The notes under the pieces: generated by a model | The model's input: the letters and a program-made list of their open reading frames with translations, nothing else | Told to the model about the DNA's origin: nothing | The model's database searches: none | DNA from: Pontibacter russatus | Lineage (GTDB): Bacteria > Bacteroidota > Bacteroidia > Cytophagales > Hymenobacteraceae | Assembly: GCF_009931655.1 (NCBI RefSeq) | Contig: NZ_CP047984.1 | Span: forward strand, 2,683,001-2,747,000 | Length of the DNA: 64,000 nucleotides | Reading direction: 5' to 3' | Made by a program: the position numbers and the translations under genes | Part shown: positions 8,258-17,406 of the stretch, piece by piece | Position numbering within the stretch: the stretch's first letter is position 1 | How the letters are laid out: each line of letters opens with the position of its first letter

Positions 8258-8635
8258 TCAGGACCGTTTGGCGCCAGGCTTTTTTCGAATCGAAATCTTG
8301 GGGCCCTTTTCCGCCACCCCAATCATCGTGTGCAGGGCCAAAATCATGAGATTAGCCTCCTCCAGGGCTTTCTCCAGCTGTTTGTTTCGCTGCTTTAGGG
8401 CTTCCAGGTTTTGCCTTTGCTTCTCAGTCATGGGAGGTAAAGATATAAGCCCCTGCTCAATTTTTTGCTGGTAGCCAGCCACCCAATGATGGATAGTTTT
8501 GACACTGTCAATGCCAAGTTCCTGCATAATTTGCCTGGCATCTTCGCCGCCGAAAAGCACGCGAAAGGCAGCGGCCTCTTTGACTTCCTCGCCATACTGA
8601 TAGCGGTAAAGTAGTTCTCGACTGTGTTCTTCCAT
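8258..8635 (-). CDS. IS3-family transposase orfA
   Basis: Codes for the DNA-binding subunit of the transposase (125 residues). The N-terminal half contains a helix-turn-helix (about 35-55, DARQIMQELGIDSVKTIHHW). A coiled-coil or leucine-zipper region follows (about 70-105, EKQRQNLEALKQRNKQLEKA), used for multimerisation in this family. It ends GAKRS just before orfB, which lies in the -1 frame. The start codon lies close to the inverted end of the element. The frame is intact, but without a working orfB it cannot transpose by itself. Confidence 0.85.
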   Translation of the reverse strand: MEEHSRELLYRYQYGEEVKEAAAFRVLFGGEDARQIMQELGIDSVKTIHHWVAGYQQKIEQGLISLPPMTEKQRQNLEALKQRNKQLEKALEEANLMILALHTMIGVAEKGPKISIRKKPGAKRS

Positions 8636-8684
8636 AGGGATAGTTCGTTTGAAAAACTGTCAACCTATAGCAGGATAAGACCAA

Positions 8685-9123
8685 GTGGGCATGGATAGCT
8701 ACCTGGCCAACGTGCTGCCCCACCAAAAACAGGAAAAGGTGAAGGAACTGCAGGCCAAAGGGGAGTTTGTGGCCATGACGGGCGACGGCGTGAACGACGC
8801 CCCTGCCCTGGCCCAGGCCGATGTGGGTATCGCCGTGGGCTCCGGCACGGACGTGGCCGCCGAGACAGCCGACATCATCCTGGTCAACAGCAACCCGCAG
8901 GATATCGCCTCCCTCATCCTCTTCGGCAAGGCCACCTACCGCAAGATGATCCAGAACCTGGTCTGGGCCACCGCCTACAACGTCATCGCGCTCCCGCTGG
9001 CTGCTGGTGTGCTTTACCAGCAGGGCATCATGGCCCCCCCCCGCCGTGGGTGCCGCTTTGATGAGCCTGAGCACCGTGATCGTGGCCATCAATGCGCAAC
9101 TGCTGCGCAGGCAGCTCAAATAA
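8685..9123 (+). pseudogene. Copper-transporting P-type ATPase, 5'-truncated and frameshifted
   Basis: Only the C-terminal end of a P1B heavy-metal ATPase remains. Seen: MTGDGVNDAPAL (the hinge motif), the DVGIAVGSGTDVAAETADI stretch, and the last two membrane helices around NLVWATAYNVIALPLAAG. After GIMAPP the frame breaks inside a run of nine C (9034-9042). With eight C the protein would continue PAVGAALMSLSTVIVAINA and end LLRRQLK at 9123, the usual P1B end. The metal-binding, actuator and phosphorylation domains are missing because the IS3 element abuts the 5' side. The sequence fits CopA/CopB-like copper or silver exporters. Whether the C-run change is biological or a sequencing error cannot be told here. 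Confidence 0.85.
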
Positions 9124-9148
9124 CTCATCGCTCACATGGTAGCTGCTC

Positions 9149-9590
9149 ATGGAGAAAAGGCACACTTCCGGTTTTCGGGGCACCCAACGGGTAAGTGGCC
9201 TTGTGTATGTCGTTGGGTTTCTGCCGAACCTGATCTGGGAGAATGCGCAGACCCCGCTGTACTTCGGGTACAATGGGTTTTACAGCCATTTTACAGCATG
9301 CCTTGTTGCCGCTGTGGTGGATGCGCTGGCCATCCTGCAGCTTTACCTGCTGCTGGCGGTTTACCACCGGAGCCTGTACTGGCCAATGGGCGCCGGGCCG
9401 TGGCAGTACTTATTCCTCGCGTTTCTCGGCGGGCTGCTGGCCGCTTGGTTTGAGAAATGGGCATTACACGTGGGCCATGCCCCTTGTACCTGTTCTCCGT
9501 GTCGGGCTTCTCCCCCTGCTGCAACTCATGGTGCTCCCGCTTATTGCCTGCTGGGTTAGCTCCTTTGTTGCCCGGAGGGCACGCACCTAA
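9149..9590 (+). pseudogene. Integral membrane protein with a frameshift near its end
   Basis: The first frame (from MEKRHTSGF) encodes three hydrophobic spans, including GLVYVVGFLPNLIWENAQTP and YLFLAFLGGLLAAWFEKWAL. It then loses similarity at about 9465. The alternative frame continues as WAMPLVPVLRVGLLPLLQLMVLP and ends SSFVARRART at 9590, which looks like a proper fourth helix and basic tail. A single indel near GAAATGGGCATTACACG explains the break. The original product would be about 146 residues, of unknown function. It lies between the broken copper ATPase and the intact Met-rich lipoprotein, so a metal-related role is possible but unproven. Confidence 0.6.
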
Positions 9591-9670
9591 AAACTGTTTC
9601 TGTTACATCGCTGAAAATCTAACGTACAAACACATACGATCTTGAAGAAAACAAATTTATATTTTGAGCT

Positions 9671-10135
9671 ATGAAAAACTTTATGTCAGTAGTTGCCGCA
9701 CTCTTCCTGTTTACAACAGCCGGCTGCCAGCGCGAGGCAACCGTGCAGGAGGTAATGAACACGGAGGAGCGGCGCAAGGAAGTATACGCCATGATCATGG
9801 ACAACCCTGAAATGCGACAGGAAATGATGCAGACCATGCGCCAACACCCAGAGGGAGGCATGATGATGGGCCGGGGACGTATGATGTCGGAGGATACCAC
9901 AGGCATGATGATGGGTGACACGGCCATGATGGGTGGCATGAACCGCGAAAAAATGCATCAAATGGTGCAACAGATGATGGCCGCCTGCGCCCAGGACTCC
10001 GCCAACTGTAGCATGATGTCGCGGATGATCATGAACCACCGCCAGATGATGCAGGGCATGATGCGGCAGATGCGCCAGAGAGGCATGATGGATGAGGCCT
10101 GCTACCAACAGATGAGGCGCAGGATAAACCCGTAA
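9671..10135 (+). CDS. Met-rich lipoprotein, probable periplasmic copper binder
   Basis: A lipoprotein signal peptide ends at the lipobox TTAGC (Cys19), so the protein is anchored in a membrane facing the periplasm or surface. The mature part is exceptionally rich in methionine, with repeated MM and MMM groups (GGMMMGRGRMM, GMMMGDTAMMGGM), plus scattered His and two Cys. Clustered Met in an oxidising compartment is typical of Cu(I)/Ag(I) binding. No enzymatic domain is visible. It lies 82 bases upstream of a His/Met-rich outer-membrane protein and belongs to the copper cluster. The metal identity is inferred from composition and neighbours. Confidence 0.75.
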   Translation: MKNFMSVVAALFLFTTAGCQREATVQEVMNTEERRKEVYAMIMDNPEMRQEMMQTMRQHPEGGMMMGRGRMMSEDTTGMMMGDTAMMGGMNREKMHQMVQQMMAACAQDSANCSMMSRMIMNHRQMMQGMMRQMRQRGMMDEACYQQMRRRINP

Positions 10136-10216
10136 CGCCCTATAGTTTCCAGCGGCCTCCAACAAGGTCAGGTTTCATTTGTTCTATCATGACCCACGGC
10201 ATTTTAAACTATAGCT

Positions 10217-11629
10217 ATGAAACATAACTTTTACCTATTGTGGCTGCTTCTAACGGCTGCAACAGCGTCGCCCGCCGCCGCACAGCACGAGCAGCACCAA
10301 AAGCAGAAACAAGTACAGGACACCACCCGCCAGATGCAGCACATGCAACACCAGCAGCAGGGCATGCAGCAGATGGATCATCAGGCGCATATGCAGCACA
10401 CGGGCATGCAGCATGAAAGCACGCCCATGTCGCATGCTTTCTCCCGCAACCTGCCCATGACCCGCAACGCCTCGGGCACAGGCTGGCTGCCCGATGAGTC
10501 GCCGATGTACGGCAACATGTACCACCGCGGCAACTGGATGCTGATGCTGCACTACAACCTGTTTTTGCGCTACAACAGGCAGGATGTCTTTGAAGCCGGC
10601 AACCGTGGTGACAGCCAGTTTGATGCGCCCAATTGGCTGATGCTCATGGGTCAGCGGCCGGTGGGCGAAAAAGGCCTCTTCCGGTTCAGTGGCATGATCT
10701 CCCTAGACCCACTGACGGTAGGCGGCAATGGCTACCCGCTGCTCTTCCAGACAGGCGAGACGTACAATGATCAGCCGCTGATTGACCGCCAGCACCCCCA
10801 CGACCTGTTCAGCGAGCTCTCTATCGGGTACACGCACATGCTCTCAGAAGAGGCCGATGTGTTTGCTTACCTGGGTTATCCCGGTGAGCCTGCCCTGAGC
10901 AACGTTGCCTTTATGCACCGCCCTTCGGCGCTCAACAACCCCGATTCGCCGCTGGGCCACCACTGGCAGGACGCGACCCACATTACTTTTGGGGTGGCTA
11001 CGCTGGGCTTCCGTTACCGGAACATCAAACTGGAGGGATCGTCTTTTACCGGCCGTGAGCCGGATGAGGCACGTTATGGTTTCGACAAGCCCCGCTTCGA
11101 CTCCCGTGCCGTGCGCTTTACCTATAACCCAACCGCCAACTGGAGCCTGCAGGCATCGCATGCCTATGTCAAAAGCCCGGAAGTGGGAGAGCCGGAGGAG
11201 GACGTCTACCGCACCACCGCATCCGCCCTTTATGGCAGGGAACTACCCGGCCATAACCGCTTCCTTACCACCACTCTGAACTGGGGATATAATTACGTGG
11301 ATGCGCACCATAAGGAGCATTCGGTGCTGCTGGAGTCGAACCTGCAGAACGACAGGTTCGCCGTGTACGGGCGCTATGAATATATTCAGAAATCGGCAGA
11401 AGAACTGGGTTTCGAAGAGGATGAGTTTGGCCATGATGCGCTGTTCGGCGTCAATGCCCTGACAGTGGGGGCGAACAGGCAACTGGTGGAATTGGGAACG
11501 GTGAACCTGCACCTGGGGGCGCAGGCCAGCGTGTTCCGGGGCAGCAGCGAGCTGCATGCTGAATATGGGGAACTGCCAGTAAGCGCACAGGTCTATCTGC
11601 GCGTGTTCCCGAAGGTGATGGTGCCGTAG
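10217..11629 (+). CDS. Outer-membrane beta-barrel protein with His/Met-rich N-terminus, copper-associated
   Basis: A signal peptide (about 1-22, ending AAAQ) is followed by a low-complexity region of about 50 residues dominated by His, Met and Gln (QHMQHQQQGMQQMDHQAHM), a likely copper-binding tail. The rest (to 470) has the alternating aromatic/polar pattern of a beta-barrel, with repeated short strands such as GVATLGFRYRNIKLEGSSF. It resembles outer-membrane proteins found with Bacteroidota copper-resistance genes. Similarity to proteobacterial CopB is in layout rather than in a motif I can verify. A strong bidirectional terminator follows it. Confidence 0.65.
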   Translation: MKHNFYLLWLLLTAATASPAAAQHEQHQKQKQVQDTTRQMQHMQHQQQGMQQMDHQAHMQHTGMQHESTPMSHAFSRNLPMTRNASGTGWLPDESPMYGNMYHRGNWMLMLHYNLFLRYNRQDVFEAGNRGDSQFDAPNWLMLMGQRPVGEKGLFRFSGMISLDPLTVGGNGYPLLFQTGETYNDQPLIDRQHPHDLFSELSIGYTHMLSEEADVFAYLGYPGEPALSNVAFMHRPSALNNPDSPLGHHWQDATHITFGVATLGFRYRNIKLEGSSFTGREPDEARYGFDKPRFDSRAVRFTYNPTANWSLQASHAYVKSPEVGEPEEDVYRTTASALYGRELPGHNRFLTTTLNWGYNYVDAHHKEHSVLLESNLQNDRFAVYGRYEYIQKSAEELGFEEDEFGHDALFGVNALTVGANRQLVELGTVNLHLGAQASVFRGSSELHAEYGELPVSAQVYLRVFPKVMVP

Positions 11630-11654
11630 TGTCCGGGGCCGCAAGTGAGGGCTC

Positions 11655-11699
11655 TTAAACCGGAGCGGCCTGTGAGATTCACAGGCCGCTCCGGTTTAA
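11655..11699. terminator. Bidirectional intrinsic terminator
   Basis: A perfect 21-base stem (11655-11675 with 11679-11699) closed by a 3-base loop, with TTTAAA ends on both strands. It sits between the converging outer-membrane protein and copper-storage protein genes. Confidence 0.85.
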
Positions 11700-11716
11700 A
11701 GTGTAGACAGGTGCTT

Positions 11717-12037
11717 TTAGGCGGGCTGGTACTGCTCACAGGCCTCCGCGCACTTGAAGCAGGCCTCCGCGCACTCTTTGCAGTGCTGTGCCTCGTGCTT
11801 CTGGCACTCCTGGCCGCAGTCCCTGCAGATCCTGGCGCACTGCTGCAGGATATCCCCGGCGTAGCGTGAGTCGCGGGAGACATAGTCCAGAGCCTCTTTA
11901 CAGATGGCAGCGCAATCCAGGTCCATCCGGATGCAGGACACCATCATCTTAATATCATCCTCCTGCAGGCAGGAAACAGCGCAGTGGTTACAGGCGGCGG
12001 CGCACTCGGCCAGTGTTCTGATCAAGTCCTTGTTCAT
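11717..12037 (-). CDS. Four-helix-bundle copper storage protein (Csp / DUF326 type)
   Basis: A 106-residue protein with 16 cysteines arranged in CxxxC/CxxC spacing along predicted helices (Cys12, 16, 19, 23, 35, 42, 46, 67, 71, 74, 78, 86, 89, 93, 96, 100). In Csp proteins the cysteines line the core of a four-helix bundle and hold many Cu(I) ions. No signal peptide is visible, so a cytosolic form (Csp3-like) is likely. Together with the Met-rich lipoprotein and outer-membrane protein it forms the working part of a copper cluster whose exporter is broken. Ferredoxin-like annotation sometimes given to such proteins would be wrong: no iron-sulfur fold pattern is seen. Confidence 0.85.
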   Translation of the reverse strand: MNKDLIRTLAECAAACNHCAVSCLQEDDIKMMVSCIRMDLDCAAICKEALDYVSRDSRYAGDILQQCARICRDCGQECQKHEAQHCKECAEACFKCAEACEQYQPA

Positions 12038-12264
12038 AGTCTTTGGTTTTGCAGTGTGATAAAATACTTGAGCTCTTGAGCTATAGTTATACCTGACCAG
12101 GGGCCGGGGGTTTTATACAATTTATGATAAAGGTTACATAATTTCTGCCCAGGCTACGGCTAAAGGCTCTCAGCGCCTGCTCCTGCCACATTCCCGTCAG
12201 CGGCCTTAACCCATCTATTCCTATTCCGTTTAGCAGACAGGGTTAATGCTGATACATCCACCTT

Positions 12265-13278
12265 ATGAAGGTTTTTTACTTGTGCCTTGGCGTTTTTCTT
12301 TATGCGGTCACCGCCCTGGATATCATCAAGACCACGTTTTCCTCTAACGGAGGCGGCATGGTCACCAATGCAGTGTCCCGGACCGTGTGGAGCGCCTTTT
12401 TATCAGCGGCAGGAAAGAGCGGCAGGTCCAGGTTGCTGTCCTATGCCGGACCTGCCGTCCTCGTCTCTGTTCTTTTGACTTGGATCCTGGGGCTTTGGTC
12501 CGGCTTGTTTTTGCTGCTGATGAGTGAGGCTAACTCCGTTGTGAACAGTAAGGACATGGCCAGTGCCAGCGCCCTGGAGAAACTCTACTACGCGGGCTTT
12601 TCCCTCTCTACCCTGGGCGTGGGAGATTTTATTGCATCTGATAGCCTTTGGCGCATTGTCACGAGTGTCGCCGCTTTCTCCGGCTTGGTCTTCATCACTG
12701 CCTCCATCACCTACTTTGTGCCGGTGCTTTCGGCGGTGAACCTGCAGAGCAGGCTGAGCCTCTACATCAGCAGCATGGGGAAGACACCTCAGGAAATCCT
12801 CTCCAAAAGCTGGAACGGGAAGGACTTCTCCGCCTTTTTCGACAACGTCTCTGATATTTGCCAGATGCTGATGCAGCATACCCTCAACCACCACTCCTAC
12901 CCTGTGGTCCACTACTTTCACAACAACCAGCCAAAACTGTCCATCGCCCCGGCCATCGTTTTGCTGCACGAGGCGCTCCTGCTTCTCAAGCATGCCGTGC
13001 CAAAGGAGGCCAGAGGAAACAAGATGAAAACGGCCATGCTCCAAACGGCACTTGACTCTTACCTGGAAATGGTAAGAGGGAACTTCCTCAAAAATCCTTC
13101 ACCAAAAGAGAAAGCCCCTGTACCTGACGTGGGATTACTCGAAGAGCAGCATATACCGCTTCTGGACAAAGAAGAGATAAGGCAGGCGTTCTGTCATACG
13201 CTCCATGACCGGCGTATGCTGCTGACTGCAGCCTTAGAAATGGATGGTTGGTCGTGGCGGGAAGTGTATGGTTCATAA
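12265..13278 (+). CDS. Potassium-channel-like membrane protein (Ion_trans_2 pore)
   Basis: Contains an N-terminal membrane segment (3-20), a second long hydrophobic segment (about 61-87), a pore loop with filter-like TLGVGD (116-121), and a third segment (about 130-155, FSGLVFITASITYFVPVL). TLGVGD is a variant of the TxGYGD potassium filter, with Val in place of Tyr. The remaining 180 residues are cytosolic, helix-rich and of unknown role; no RCK (TrkA_N) domain is visible. Similar two-pass pore proteins with a long soluble tail occur singly in Bacteroidota. The next gene is a fragment on the opposite strand. Confidence 0.75.
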   Translation: MKVFYLCLGVFLYAVTALDIIKTTFSSNGGGMVTNAVSRTVWSAFLSAAGKSGRSRLLSYAGPAVLVSVLLTWILGLWSGLFLLLMSEANSVVNSKDMASASALEKLYYAGFSLSTLGVGDFIASDSLWRIVTSVAAFSGLVFITASITYFVPVLSAVNLQSRLSLYISSMGKTPQEILSKSWNGKDFSAFFDNVSDICQMLMQHTLNHHSYPVVHYFHNNQPKLSIAPAIVLLHEALLLLKHAVPKEARGNKMKTAMLQTALDSYLEMVRGNFLKNPSPKEKAPVPDVGLLEEQHIPLLDKEEIRQAFCHTLHDRRMLLTAALEMDGWSWREVYGS

Positions 13279-13292
13279 GGGAGCACCAGCTC

Positions 13293-13715
13293 TTACTCCC
13301 AGGTGGGACCCTTGTCTTTTTCCTGTTGCCGGTTTATCATGTCCATCACCAGCCCGGACCAGGTAAAATCCTCGCCCCCATTCCCCTTGCCTGTGAAAGG
13401 GTTGTAGTACTCCCGGAAGCCGTTCTGGGTGATGAGCCGCTTAACGCTGAGCAGCAGCTTGCTTGCCTCCTCCCGGTTCCCCTTTTCCAGCAGGTAGCCC
13501 TGCATGAACCAGTTGAACACCACCCAGGTGGGGCCGCGCCAGATGTAGAGGGAACCGTCCGGGTTGAAGGCAGGCTCGTCTGTGGCCAGTGAGTGAACCG
13601 AGTAGGGTACATGAAAGCCATCCTTCTGCAGCAGGTGCCTCTCGAGCACTTCCCTGCAAACCCCGTCCGGCACGCTTTGGAGCGTCACCGGAAAAAAATG
13701 GTAGCCGTTCGCACA
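13293..13715 (-). pseudogene. C-terminal fragment of a six-hairpin glycosidase (GH63/trehalase-like)
   Basis: The readable frame (from a GTG at 13688, extendable upstream through ANGYHFFPV) holds the end of an (alpha/alpha)6 glycosidase. Seen: GSLYIWRGPTWVVFNWF, QGYLLEKG, GFREYYNPFTGKGNGGEDFTWSGLV and a short tail. The YIWRGPxW and FxWSGL motifs are typical for the GH63/GH37-like group. The catalytic N-terminal two thirds are missing and an in-frame TGA lies close upstream. The fragment is directly followed, in the other direction, by the end of a serine recombinase, consistent with a recombination scar. Confidence 0.7.
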
Positions 13716-13739
13716 CGCAGCTTTTCAAAATAATACCCC

Positions 13740-14034
<295 letters not shown>

Positions 14035-14118
14035 CTGTTATGTTGATGCAAAAGTATACTATTAATGTTTACCATGCAAGCTATACCTACCTAAAACCCA
14101 TAAAAAAGTTACTCCCGG

Positions 14119-15933
14119 CTAAAATTTACTTGTTACCCCAAAGTGTATCTTCGAATACTTAAACGACAGCGGCTGCTGCTCTGACTTCCCCAGCGAGTAT
14201 ACCAACTGAAAGATGCCCGCCCCGGTGCTGAAACTGATGCCGCCGCCCACGCCAAAAGGGAAATCCGTCTCCCTGGACTGCTCCAGGTTGCTGCGGTAAT
14301 AGCCTTGGTCATAGAAGAGCAGCACGTACGAATCGGCAGCGGTGAATAGGCGGTACTCCAGCGTGCCGACGGCATAGGAGGAGGCGTAGAAGAAGAAATC
14401 GTCGAAGCCGCGCAGCGAGGAGAGGCCACCCAGTCGGTACATGTCGTTCAGGAAAATCTGGTCGTTGAGCAGGGCCTCGCCCCGCAGGCGCGCAAGCAGC
14501 GCACTGTTCCTGCCTACCCTGAAAAAGTTTTCCAGCCGCAGCGCCAGGCCCAGTTGGGTCGTTTTTATATCTACCGTGTCGTAAAAGCTTTTCTCCAAGC
14601 TGGGATTGCGGAGCAGCTTCTTCGCGCCTGCCGACAGTTGCATCTCCACCAGGCGGCCCCGCCTCGGAAAGTAAAAATCGTCGAGGTTGTTCCAGAGGTA
14701 GTTCAGTCCGTAGGTAGTGGTTTGGGCGTCGGCCAGGTTTAGTTGCCGCAGGCTTTGAGTGCTGACGTCGGAGAGGATGCGGGAGTTGCGCCACTCCGTG
14801 AACACGCTGAACTTGCCGTACTTCAGGGTATAATACGCCAGTTGCAGGCGCGGCTGCACGGTTATAAAAGAAGAGTCCTGCTTGAGCAGGTTAAACTTAG
14901 CGCCCACCTCGAAAGGCGTCCCGAACAGGTTGGGGTGCAGGTACTCGCCGTCCAGTATCACAGAGCCTTTGTTCACGCGCCGCCACTGCAGGCCCAGTTG
15001 CTTGCCGGAGCCTTTTATGTTCCGGATATGCAGGTTGGCCTCGCCCGTTATCAGCAGCTTGTCCGGCCGCGTCGGGTCCGGCAGAAAGCCAACCACGCCG
15101 TCTACTTGGTTTGCCTGCCTGTCGTCTATAAAATAATATACCTTGGCTTTGTCGCGGGCGAAGCGCACCTGCGGCGGCTTGGACACCTTTATATACGGCA
15201 GCGCCGAGAGCATGCGCTGCGAGGCGTTTATCTGGTCCTGGTTGTAGGGCTGGCCCGGCAACAGTTGCAGGTAGCGCATCAGGAACTTCGGCTGCGTCTT
15301 CGTATCGCCCACTATGGCCAGCGTGTCATAGGTCACCACAAAAGCCTTCTCCACCATCAGCGCCGCTTCCACCTTGTTTCCTTCTATATGAATGGAGTCG
15401 AGCCAGACGGAGGCGAAAGGGTAGCCGTTGCGCTCGGCATAATCGAGGATGCGTTGCTGCAACTTCACATACTCGGCAGGCTTGAAAGGGGCGTTGTGAT
15501 AAAACTTCTCCCGGAAGCCGGACTCCACCAGGATCCCTTCGCTCAGGTTGCCGTTGCGCAGCTGCGCCCACGTAAAGGGTTGGCCTATATATAGTTTCAC
15601 GTGGAGCGTGTCGTGGCGGATATAGGACGTGTCGGCGGAGGCCAGCAGGTACGCATCCTGCTGCAGCCTATATACCAGTTCCCTCACTTCCTTGCGGGCT
15701 TCCACCGAGTCTGGGAGAGCGTTGCGGTAATTGTACTGCCGCAGCACCTGTCTGCCCTGCGGTCCGGACGCCTTCACTGAAAGGAAAACCTTCGGCTGCA
15801 CCTTTACCAACTTCGGCTGTGGGGCCTGCTGCTGCACTGGCGGCTGCACCTTCGGAGGCGTCTGCCCGCTCTGCGCCTGCGCCAGCGGCAGCCACAGCAC
15901 GAAGCAGAAGAGTAAGGCCGCTATTTTGTACAT
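14119..15933 (-). CDS. Omp85-family outer-membrane protein (BamA/TamA-like)
   Basis: Predicted to insert or translocate proteins at the outer membrane. Signal peptide about 1-20 (ending AQAQ), then a Pro/Gln-rich spacer, POTRA-like repeats (about 90-270, e.g. GQPFTWAQLRNGNLSEGIL and LLPGQPYNQDQINASQ), and a C-terminal 16-strand barrel (about 275-604). The barrel has the diagnostic loop-6 motif RGF (in LGGLSSLRGF, about residue 510), and the chain ends in an aromatic residue (VTSKF), as barrel substrates do. At 604 residues it is shorter than BamA and closer to TamA-like proteins. Its promoter shares a divergent gap with hemW. Confidence 0.88.
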   Translation of the reverse strand: MYKIAALLFCFVLWLPLAQAQSGQTPPKVQPPVQQQAPQPKLVKVQPKVFLSVKASGPQGRQVLRQYNYRNALPDSVEARKEVRELVYRLQQDAYLLASADTSYIRHDTLHVKLYIGQPFTWAQLRNGNLSEGILVESGFREKFYHNAPFKPAEYVKLQQRILDYAERNGYPFASVWLDSIHIEGNKVEAALMVEKAFVVTYDTLAIVGDTKTQPKFLMRYLQLLPGQPYNQDQINASQRMLSALPYIKVSKPPQVRFARDKAKVYYFIDDRQANQVDGVVGFLPDPTRPDKLLITGEANLHIRNIKGSGKQLGLQWRRVNKGSVILDGEYLHPNLFGTPFEVGAKFNLLKQDSSFITVQPRLQLAYYTLKYGKFSVFTEWRNSRILSDVSTQSLRQLNLADAQTTTYGLNYLWNNLDDFYFPRRGRLVEMQLSAGAKKLLRNPSLEKSFYDTVDIKTTQLGLALRLENFFRVGRNSALLARLRGEALLNDQIFLNDMYRLGGLSSLRGFDDFFFYASSYAVGTLEYRLFTAADSYVLLFYDQGYYRSNLEQSRETDFPFGVGGGISFSTGAGIFQLVYSLGKSEQQPLSFKYSKIHFGVTSKF

Positions 15934-15945
15934 TTGTAACGTGAA

Positions 15946-16080
15946 CTGCTAAATGGTTGAATTGTTAAATGGTTAGCTTTATAAACTCCTCCTAATTATA
16001 TATGGAGGGATATGGCAGCCCTGGCACCAAGCTCCAAACAATTAAACCATGCAGCAATTTAACAATTAAACAATTAAACC
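15946..16080. repeat. Paired AT-rich repeat units between divergent genes
   Basis: Units related to ATTGTTAAATGGTT occur at about 15950-15975. Inverted counterparts (CAATTTAACAATTAAACAAT) occur at 16055-16080, either side of a short GC-richer middle. The same kind of arrangement recurs in four other gaps of this window. It can fold into a long imperfect hairpin. Confidence 0.55.
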
Positions 16081-17208
16081 TTGTCCGGCATATACCTTCA
16101 CATACCGTTCTGCAGGCAGGCCTGCCATTACTGCGATTTCCACTTCAGTACCTCCATGGGGCTAAAGGAGCAGACTGTGCAGGCCATTGCCCGCGAACTG
16201 GAACTGCGCCAGGAATATCTGCAGGGGCAGCCGGTACACACCATTTACTTCGGCGGCGGCACGCCTTCACTGCTGAACCAACAGGAACTGCAACTGCTGC
16301 TGGCAACAATCAAAAAGCTCTATATAGTTTCGGAGGATACTGAAATTACATTGGAGGCCAACCCCGACGACCTGACGCCAGCCAAGCTACAGGAACTGCG
16401 CGCAGCAGGCATGAACCGGCTGAGCATCGGCCTGCAGTCGTTTCATGAGCCGCACCTGCGTCTGATGAACCGCGCCCACAGCGCCACAGAAAGTCTGCAG
16501 TGCGTGAAAGACGCCCAGGCCGCCGGCTTCGACAGCATCACCGTGGACCTCATATATGGCATCCCGGCGACTGACCACCATATATGGCAACAGGATTTAG
16601 AGACGCTGTTTGCGTTGCGGGTGCCCCACGTTTCCTGCTACGCCCTCACCATCGAGCCGGACACGGCCCTGGGGCGCTGGAGCAAAAAAGGGAAATTCAA
16701 GCCCGCGGAGGACGACTTTACGGCGCAGCAATTTGAAATACTGCTCGCGCAGATGGCGAAGCATGGCTATATCCAGTACGAGATTTCCAACTTCTGCCTG
16801 CCCGGCCACGAGTCGAGGCACAACAGCAATTACTGGCGCGGCGTGCATTACCTCGGCGTCGGCCCCAGCGCCCATTCCTTCAATGGCCGCTCGCGGCAGC
16901 ACAATGTGGCGCACAACAAAAAATATGTCGACGCCGTCATGCAGGGCCATATACCTTTTGAGCTGGAGGAACTCACCATGGCCGACCAGGTCAACGACTA
17001 CCTGCTCACCAGCCTCCGCACCATCTGGGGCTGCGACCTCCGGAAAATCAACCACGATTACGGCTACAATCTCCGCGTGAGCCATGCCGGATACCTGCAG
17101 CAACTACAGGACAAGGGCCTGGCCAGCATAGCGGAAGAAGTGCTGTACCTGACAGATAAAGGCAAGCTGCTGGCCGACCAGATAACACTGGATTTACTTA
17201 TCGAATAG
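16081..17208 (+). CDS. hemW: Radical SAM protein HemW (heme chaperone, formerly CPDH-like)
   Basis: Belongs to the HemN/HemW radical SAM group. The start is TTG (MSGIYLHIPF), the standard HemW beginning. Seen: the 4Fe-4S motif CRQACHYC with Cys11, Cys15 and Cys18 (CxxxCxxC), YFGGGTPS at about 56-63 (SAM binding), LEANPDDLT, GLQSFHEPHLRLMNR and the HemW C-terminal domain. At 375 residues it is much shorter than true HemN (about 450), and it lacks the extra HemN N-terminal region. HemW is thought to carry and insert heme rather than oxidise coproporphyrinogen. It stands alone, transcribed divergently from the Omp85 gene. Confidence 0.9.
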   Translation: MSGIYLHIPFCRQACHYCDFHFSTSMGLKEQTVQAIARELELRQEYLQGQPVHTIYFGGGTPSLLNQQELQLLLATIKKLYIVSEDTEITLEANPDDLTPAKLQELRAAGMNRLSIGLQSFHEPHLRLMNRAHSATESLQCVKDAQAAGFDSITVDLIYGIPATDHHIWQQDLETLFALRVPHVSCYALTIEPDTALGRWSKKGKFKPAEDDFTAQQFEILLAQMAKHGYIQYEISNFCLPGHESRHNSNYWRGVHYLGVGPSAHSFNGRSRQHNVAHNKKYVDAVMQGHIPFELEELTMADQVNDYLLTSLRTIWGCDLRKINHDYGYNLRVSHAGYLQQLQDKGLASIAEEVLYLTDKGKLLADQITLDLLIE

Positions 17209-17406
17209 CCTCAGCCTACCTGCTGAGGCGCAGCGGGTTGTACCCGCCAAAATACAAAATGAACTAATTGGGCATATCTTCCGGTTAAGCAGCAGGCTCC
17301 CTTATATCTGCCAGAAATCAATGCGCCCATCGGTTATATATAAAATACTTGATAATGAGTATTCTATATATAAATATAAACACTCATATTTGATAAATCT
17401 TATTAT

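Larger units (their letters stand above)
7141..8680 (-). mobile_element. IS3-family insertion element, decayed
   Basis: Two consecutive minus-strand frames (orfA and orfB) encode an IS3-type transposase. Related ends are visible: CCTGGAAAAGTTGAC at 7147-7161 and, in reverse, CCTGCTATAGGTTGAC at 8674-8659. The ends are imperfect and I cannot fix the exact borders or see a target duplication. orfB carries a frameshift, so the element is probably inactive. The right end lies next to a copper-ATPase reading frame that lacks its 5' part, so insertion or later deletion removed the rest. Confidence 0.8.

Noticed and set aside
7141-8680. Calling the IS3 element active
   Set aside because: The orfB frame is broken near 7815 and the ends are imperfect, so it is reported as decayed.
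9149-9559. Taking the first frame of the membrane protein as a complete gene
   Set aside because: Its last 25 residues are Cys/Pro-rich and unlike a membrane protein, whereas the alternative frame continues the helix and basic tail.
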